From: an uncultured Planctomycetota bacterium
Lineage (GTDB): Bacteria > Planctomycetota > SZUA-567 > JAFGNG01
Assembly (NCBI GenBank): GCA_947311175.1
Contig: CAMZKK010000079.1
Span: 1 to 19,249, forward strand
Length of the DNA: 19,249 nt
Reading direction: 5' to 3'
Shown here: piece after piece, positions 16,823 through 19,249 of the stretch
How the letters are laid out: every line of letters starts with the position of its first letter
Numbering within the stretch: the first letter of the stretch is position 1
The notes under the pieces: generated by a model
Databases searched by the model: none
What the model was told of the DNA's origin: nothing
Seen by the model: the letters and a program-made list of their open reading frames with translations, nothing else
Program-made: the position numbers and the translations under genes

Positions 16823-16971
16823 AAAAGCATCTGCCCTTTGTGGGTATAAAAGTAAAGGACGCTCTACGAACGATATTTAATGAAAAGAAAGCCTAGGTTT
16901 TCTTTTACTCCAGAGCACAAGCATCCATTGGGTAAAGAGAAATATAGGTGACGAAAATTATCAAAATTGCC

Positions 16972-16987
16972 TTTAGCAATAGCTAAA
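16972..16987 (-). terminator. Weak candidate terminator of typA
   Basis: On the minus strand, downstream of the typA stop, a 6-bp stem TTTAGC/GCTAAA with a 4-base loop is followed by GGCAATTTTGATAATTTT. The stem is short and the T run interrupted, so support is modest. Confidence 0.3.
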
Positions 16988-16995
16988 ACACCTTC

Positions 16996-17023
16996 ATTCT
17001 CAATTTTTAATTCTCAATTTTTA
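16996..17023. repeat. Tandem 14-bp direct repeat, two copies
   Basis: ATTCTCAATTTTTA occurs twice in immediate succession (16996-17009 and 17010-17023), followed by a partial third ATT. It lies just downstream of the typA stop codon. No function is known; slippage or a decayed repeat is likely. Confidence 0.7.
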
Positions 17024-17036
17024 ATTAAATTCCGTA

Positions 17037-18863
17037 TCAACTACCAACTGTTTTTTTCTCACTACGCTTTCGTTCATTTGCATCTAAGATTCTCTTTCTT
17101 ATTCGAAAACATATTGGAGTTATTTCAACTAATTCATCCTCATCAATATACTCAAGAGTGGTTTCTAATGACATATCACGAGGTGGAGCAATTACTAAGT
17201 TTTTGTCACTACCTGCAGCACGGGTATTGGTCATTTTTTTGCCCTTACAAATATTAACCATCAAATCATCACTTTTGTTGTTTTCACCAACAACCATTCC
17301 CGGATAAACTTTTGCCTGGACGGAGATGAAAAACTCTCCCCTTATCTGTAGTGAATCTAATGCGTAACTTGTTGCCTCTCCAGTATCAATGCTAACCATA
17401 ACTCCAGCTATTCTTCCTGGAATATCTCCGCGGTAGGTATCGTATTCCGCAAAGACATGATTGATTACCGCTTCGCCCTTTGTCGCATTTAACATCCTGT
17501 TTCTAATTCCGATTAACCCTCTACTAGGGATACTAAATGAGATGTGGTGGCGATTTCCTCTCTTTTCCATTTTTTCCATAGTTGCTTTTCTTGTGCCGGC
17601 AATTTCTAAAACCTTGCCACTAAATTCTTCCGGTACATCTACTGTTAATACTTCAATTGGTTCGCAAGTCTTACCTTCAATTTCTTTAAAAATTACACTT
17701 GGCTTACCAACCGCAAATTCATAACCTTCACGACGCATATTTTCGATTAAAATTCCAATGTGCAAAAGTCCACGACCACAAACAATAAAGGTGTCTTGGC
17801 GAGTTTCATGTTGTTCAACTTTTAATGCAACATTGCTTTGCAATTCTTTGTAAAGTCTCTCTCTTAGGTGACGGCTAGTTACAAATTTCCCTTCTTTACC
17901 AGCGAGTGGAGAATTGTTAACAATAAATTCCATTCTGAGAGTTGGATCATCAACCTTAATGAATGGTAGTGCTTCTAAGCAGTCTGGTGAGCAAATGGTG
18001 TCTCCGATATCAACTTCGGGTATGCCGGTAATACAGACAATTTCACCTGCTTCAGCACAAGTAATTTTTTCTTTGGTGAGTGCAGAAATGAAGTGTAGTT
18101 CCTCAACTCGTGATGTCTTTTGGCTTCCGTCTTCTTTCAATAGGGTAACTCTCTCTTTTTCTTTGACTCTCCCTCTTGCGATTCTACCGATAGCAATTCT
18201 GCCAACATAGTCATTGTAGTCAACGCTTACTACTTGAAATTGAAATGGAGCATCAATGTCTACATTTGGAGAGGGGATGTTTTCAACAACAGAATCTAAT
18301 AGCGGAGTGCAGTCTGTTTCTGTGCCGTCAGGTTCATTTCTGGTATATCCCTCTTTGCCTGAAGCATAGATGACAGGAAAATCAAGTTGATCGTTAGATG
18401 CATCAAGGCTAACAAATAAATCAAAAACTTCATCAAGGACGGTGTCCGGTCTTGCGTCAGGGCGGTCGATTTTGTTTATAACTACTAACGGTTTTAATCC
18501 CAAACCTAATGCCTTTTTCAAAACGAATCTCGTCTGTGGCATTGGTCCTTCAAACGAATCTACCAATAAAAGCACTCCATCAGCCATACTGAGCACTCGT
18601 TCTACTTCACCACCAAAGTCAGCATGCCCTGGGGTATCAACAATGTTGATTTTTATTCCTTTGTAGATTACCGAGGTGTTTTTAGAGAGAATGGTTATCC
18701 CTCTTTCTCGTTCGATGTCGTTTGAATCCATTACACATTCTTGCATAACTTGATTATCTCTAAATACTTCAGATTGTTTTAGGATTGCGTCCACGAGAGT
18801 TGTTTTACCATGGTCAACGTGGGCGATAATAGCGATATTTCTAAGTTTTTCTATATTTGTCAA
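17037..18863 (-). CDS. typA: Translational GTPase TypA/BipA
   Basis: Ribosome-associated GTPase of the elongation-factor family, involved in ribosome assembly and stress or cold adaptation in known bacteria. The 608-residue length matches the family. G domain: G1 AHVDHGKT (14-21), G2 RERGITI, G3 DTPGH (76-80), G4 NKID (130-133). It is followed by a beta-barrel domain 2, EF-G-like domains III and V, and the BipA-specific C-terminal domain (GEFFISVQAKVYPGMVVGEN, GKKMTNTRAAGSDK). The first codon is TTG (18861-18863), preceded by GAGG with 7 bases between. No in-frame ATG fits better, since MTNIEKLRNIAIIAHVDHG aligns with other TypA N-termini. Transcribed leftwards, convergent with glyS. Confidence 0.96.
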   Translation of the reverse strand: MTNIEKLRNIAIIAHVDHGKTTLVDAILKQSEVFRDNQVMQECVMDSNDIERERGITILSKNTSVIYKGIKINIVDTPGHADFGGEVERVLSMADGVLLLVDSFEGPMPQTRFVLKKALGLGLKPLVVINKIDRPDARPDTVLDEVFDLFVSLDASNDQLDFPVIYASGKEGYTRNEPDGTETDCTPLLDSVVENIPSPNVDIDAPFQFQVVSVDYNDYVGRIAIGRIARGRVKEKERVTLLKEDGSQKTSRVEELHFISALTKEKITCAEAGEIVCITGIPEVDIGDTICSPDCLEALPFIKVDDPTLRMEFIVNNSPLAGKEGKFVTSRHLRERLYKELQSNVALKVEQHETRQDTFIVCGRGLLHIGILIENMRREGYEFAVGKPSVIFKEIEGKTCEPIEVLTVDVPEEFSGKVLEIAGTRKATMEKMEKRGNRHHISFSIPSRGLIGIRNRMLNATKGEAVINHVFAEYDTYRGDIPGRIAGVMVSIDTGEATSYALDSLQIRGEFFISVQAKVYPGMVVGENNKSDDLMVNICKGKKMTNTRAAGSDKNLVIAPPRDMSLETTLEYIDEDELVEITPICFRIRKRILDANERKRSEKKTVGS

Positions 18864-18907
18864 AATTTATCCTCGGTTAATGTTCGTATATTAAAAAAAA
18901 GAATTTA

Positions 18908-18935
18908 ATCTTACTGTGAAATATGGCGTAATCAA
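18908..18935 (-). promoter_or_regulatory. typA promoter: Putative promoter of typA
   Basis: On the minus strand TTGATT (18930-18935), 16 bases, TAAGAT (18908-18913), about 45 bases upstream of the TTG start. The leader also contains an A/T-rich run (ATTAAATTC followed by eight or more T). Confidence 0.4.
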
Positions 18936-18969
18936 GTTAAATATAATATTGTTCAGTCTTGTGATAATT

Positions 18970-18988
18970 ATTGTTTCATAAAAACAAT
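18970..18988. repeat. Inverted repeat in the typA/channel divergent region
   Basis: ATTGTTT-CATAA-AAACAAT is a perfect 7-bp inverted repeat with a 5-base loop in the divergent spacer. It has no T tail. It could be a regulator site or a hairpin; nothing else supports either. Confidence 0.3.
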
Positions 18989-19032
18989 GATTTGTGTAAG
19001 ATGTAGCTGTTTTCTAATAGAGCGAAAGTATT

Positions 19033-19212
19033 ATGAATTTTCAAATTAAGAAAAAAATCAAATTTTCCGTTTTCCTTATCTTCTTGGTTTTTGTCCTTGG
19101 GTCATTGGGATTCTACGTGCTGCTAGATCTTCCTCTGCTTGAATGTTTTTATCTCACGATTGTAATGTGTGAGGAACACCATGCGCATCGCTTTATATCC
19201 GGGAACGTTTGA
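19033..19212 (+). pseudogene. Truncated potassium-channel-like N-terminus (Ion_trans_2)
   Basis: Reading frame of 59 residues starting at ATG 19033. It opens with a basic segment (IKKKIKF), a hydrophobic helix (FSVFLIFLVFVLGSLGFYVL) and then LLECFYLTIV. This closely follows two-helix potassium channels, in which the pore helix (LDALYLTIVT-like) is directly followed by the filter TVGYG. Here the match ends at FYLTIV: the next residues are MCEEHH and the frame stops at 19210-19212, inside the start of coaD. The filter, second helix and any TrkA-N domain are missing. It looks like a decayed gene or a junction with foreign or chimeric sequence. A functional short membrane peptide cannot be excluded. 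There is no good ribosome site. Confidence 0.5.
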
Positions 19213-19249
19213 TCCGATTACACGGGGTCATATTGATATCATCCGCCGC
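19181..19249 (+). CDS. coaD: Phosphopantetheine adenylyltransferase (5' end only)
   Basis: Only the first 23 codons are in the window. They read MRIALYPGTFDPITRGHIDI and onward, the diagnostic start of CoaD, which transfers AMP to 4'-phosphopantetheine in coenzyme A synthesis. It has the nucleotidyltransferase signature GTFDPxTxGH (GH is the HxGH-type site). GAGGA at 19171-19175 precedes the ATG by 5 bases. Composition differs from the rest of the window: 34 of these 69 bases are G or C, with CGC and CGG arginine codons that are rare elsewhere here. Its start is embedded in the channel remnant. Confidence 0.88.
   Translation, partial: MRIALYPGTFDPITRGHIDIIRR

Larger units (their letters stand above)
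16773..17036. other. Convergent spacer with hairpins and direct repeats, possible structured RNA or small inserted element
   Basis: 264 bases between the glyS and typA stops. Besides the 14-bp hairpin, it contains a 10-bp A/T-rich stem (16883-16892 with 16897-16906, loop CTAG) enclosed by GCTCT (16861-16865) pairing with AGAGC (16912-16916). It also has a CCC-TTTGT-GGG mini-hairpin at 16834-16844 and TTTAGC-AATA-GCTAAA (16972-16987). The 11-mer TAAATTCCGTA occurs at 16795-16805 and 17026-17036, bracketing about 220 bases. No tRNA, convincing protein gene or known ncRNA signature was recognised. Confidence 0.4.

Noticed and set aside
16880..16951. 23-codon open frame (MKRKPRFSFTPEHKHPLGKEKY...) in the glyS-typA spacer
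   Set aside because: No ribosome site, it overlaps a hairpin stem, and the resemblance to transposase N-termini is only superficial.
16823..16960. Known riboswitch, tRNA, SRP RNA or 6S RNA in the convergent spacer
   Set aside because: None of the diagnostic sequences (T-loop GTTCGA, SRP apical motif, GEMM core, 6S bubble) could be matched; kept only as an unassigned structured region.
1..19249. CRISPR array, integrase, transposase or prophage
   Set aside because: No spaced repeats, recombinase motifs or phage genes are visible; the only repeats are the short ones in the glyS-typA spacer.

Overview
The window is an AT-rich, gene-dense stretch of a Gram-negative-type bacterial chromosome. It holds ten complete genes, two genes cut by the window edges (hisS on the left, coaD on the right) and one broken ion-channel remnant. 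Taxonomic clues are mixed. HisF most resembles the form I recall from Deltaproteobacteria/Desulfobacterota. The single-chain (eukaryote-like) glycyl-tRNA synthetase, the HDOD protein, the hybrid kinases and the 'PICxxCKK' zinc tail occur in Deltaproteobacteria and in the PVC group (Lentisphaerota, Planctomycetota). I can only say Desulfobacterota-like or PVC-like, probably an environmental lineage.

Layout. (1) 1-1241, minus: hisS, missing only its last few codons. (2) 1242-1428: divergent promoter region with two dyads around the rightward promoter. (3) 1429-8478, plus: a tight run of hisF, dnaE, a soluble PAS-histidine kinase-receiver protein, and a cysteine-cluster (YkgJ/FliB-like) protein. 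Spacings are 1 nt, 6 nt and a 1-nt overlap, so this looks like one operon, closed by a hairpin/T-rich terminator near 8480-8521. (4) 8506-13212, minus: a three-gene sensory operon of a membrane-anchored PhnD-like periplasmic binding protein, a large hybrid kinase (sensor, kinase, three receivers, HPt), and a receiver protein with a four-cysteine tail. (5) 13454-16772, plus: an HDOD protein and a metallo-beta-lactamase-fold hydrolase sharing ATGA, then glycyl-tRNA synthetase. (6) 16773-17036: a convergent spacer full of hairpins and direct repeats. (7) 17037-18863, minus: typA/bipA with a TTG start. (8) 19033-19249, plus: a potassium-channel-like N-terminus that stops before the selectivity filter, overlapped by the start of coaD.

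Function. Housekeeping genes (hisS, hisF, dnaE, glyS, typA, coaD) frame a block of signalling genes at 5663-15213. The clearest unit is 8506-13212. There the PhnD-like protein has no transporter partners and sits directly before a kinase with its own periplasmic segment, so it most likely serves as a ligand sensor rather than for uptake. The kinase carries a complete His-Asp-His-Asp relay in one chain, and the zinc-tailed receiver is the obvious partner. The soluble kinase-receiver with the Cys-cluster protein, and the HDOD protein with the MBL hydrolase, are two further translationally coupled pairs whose targets cannot be read from the sequence.
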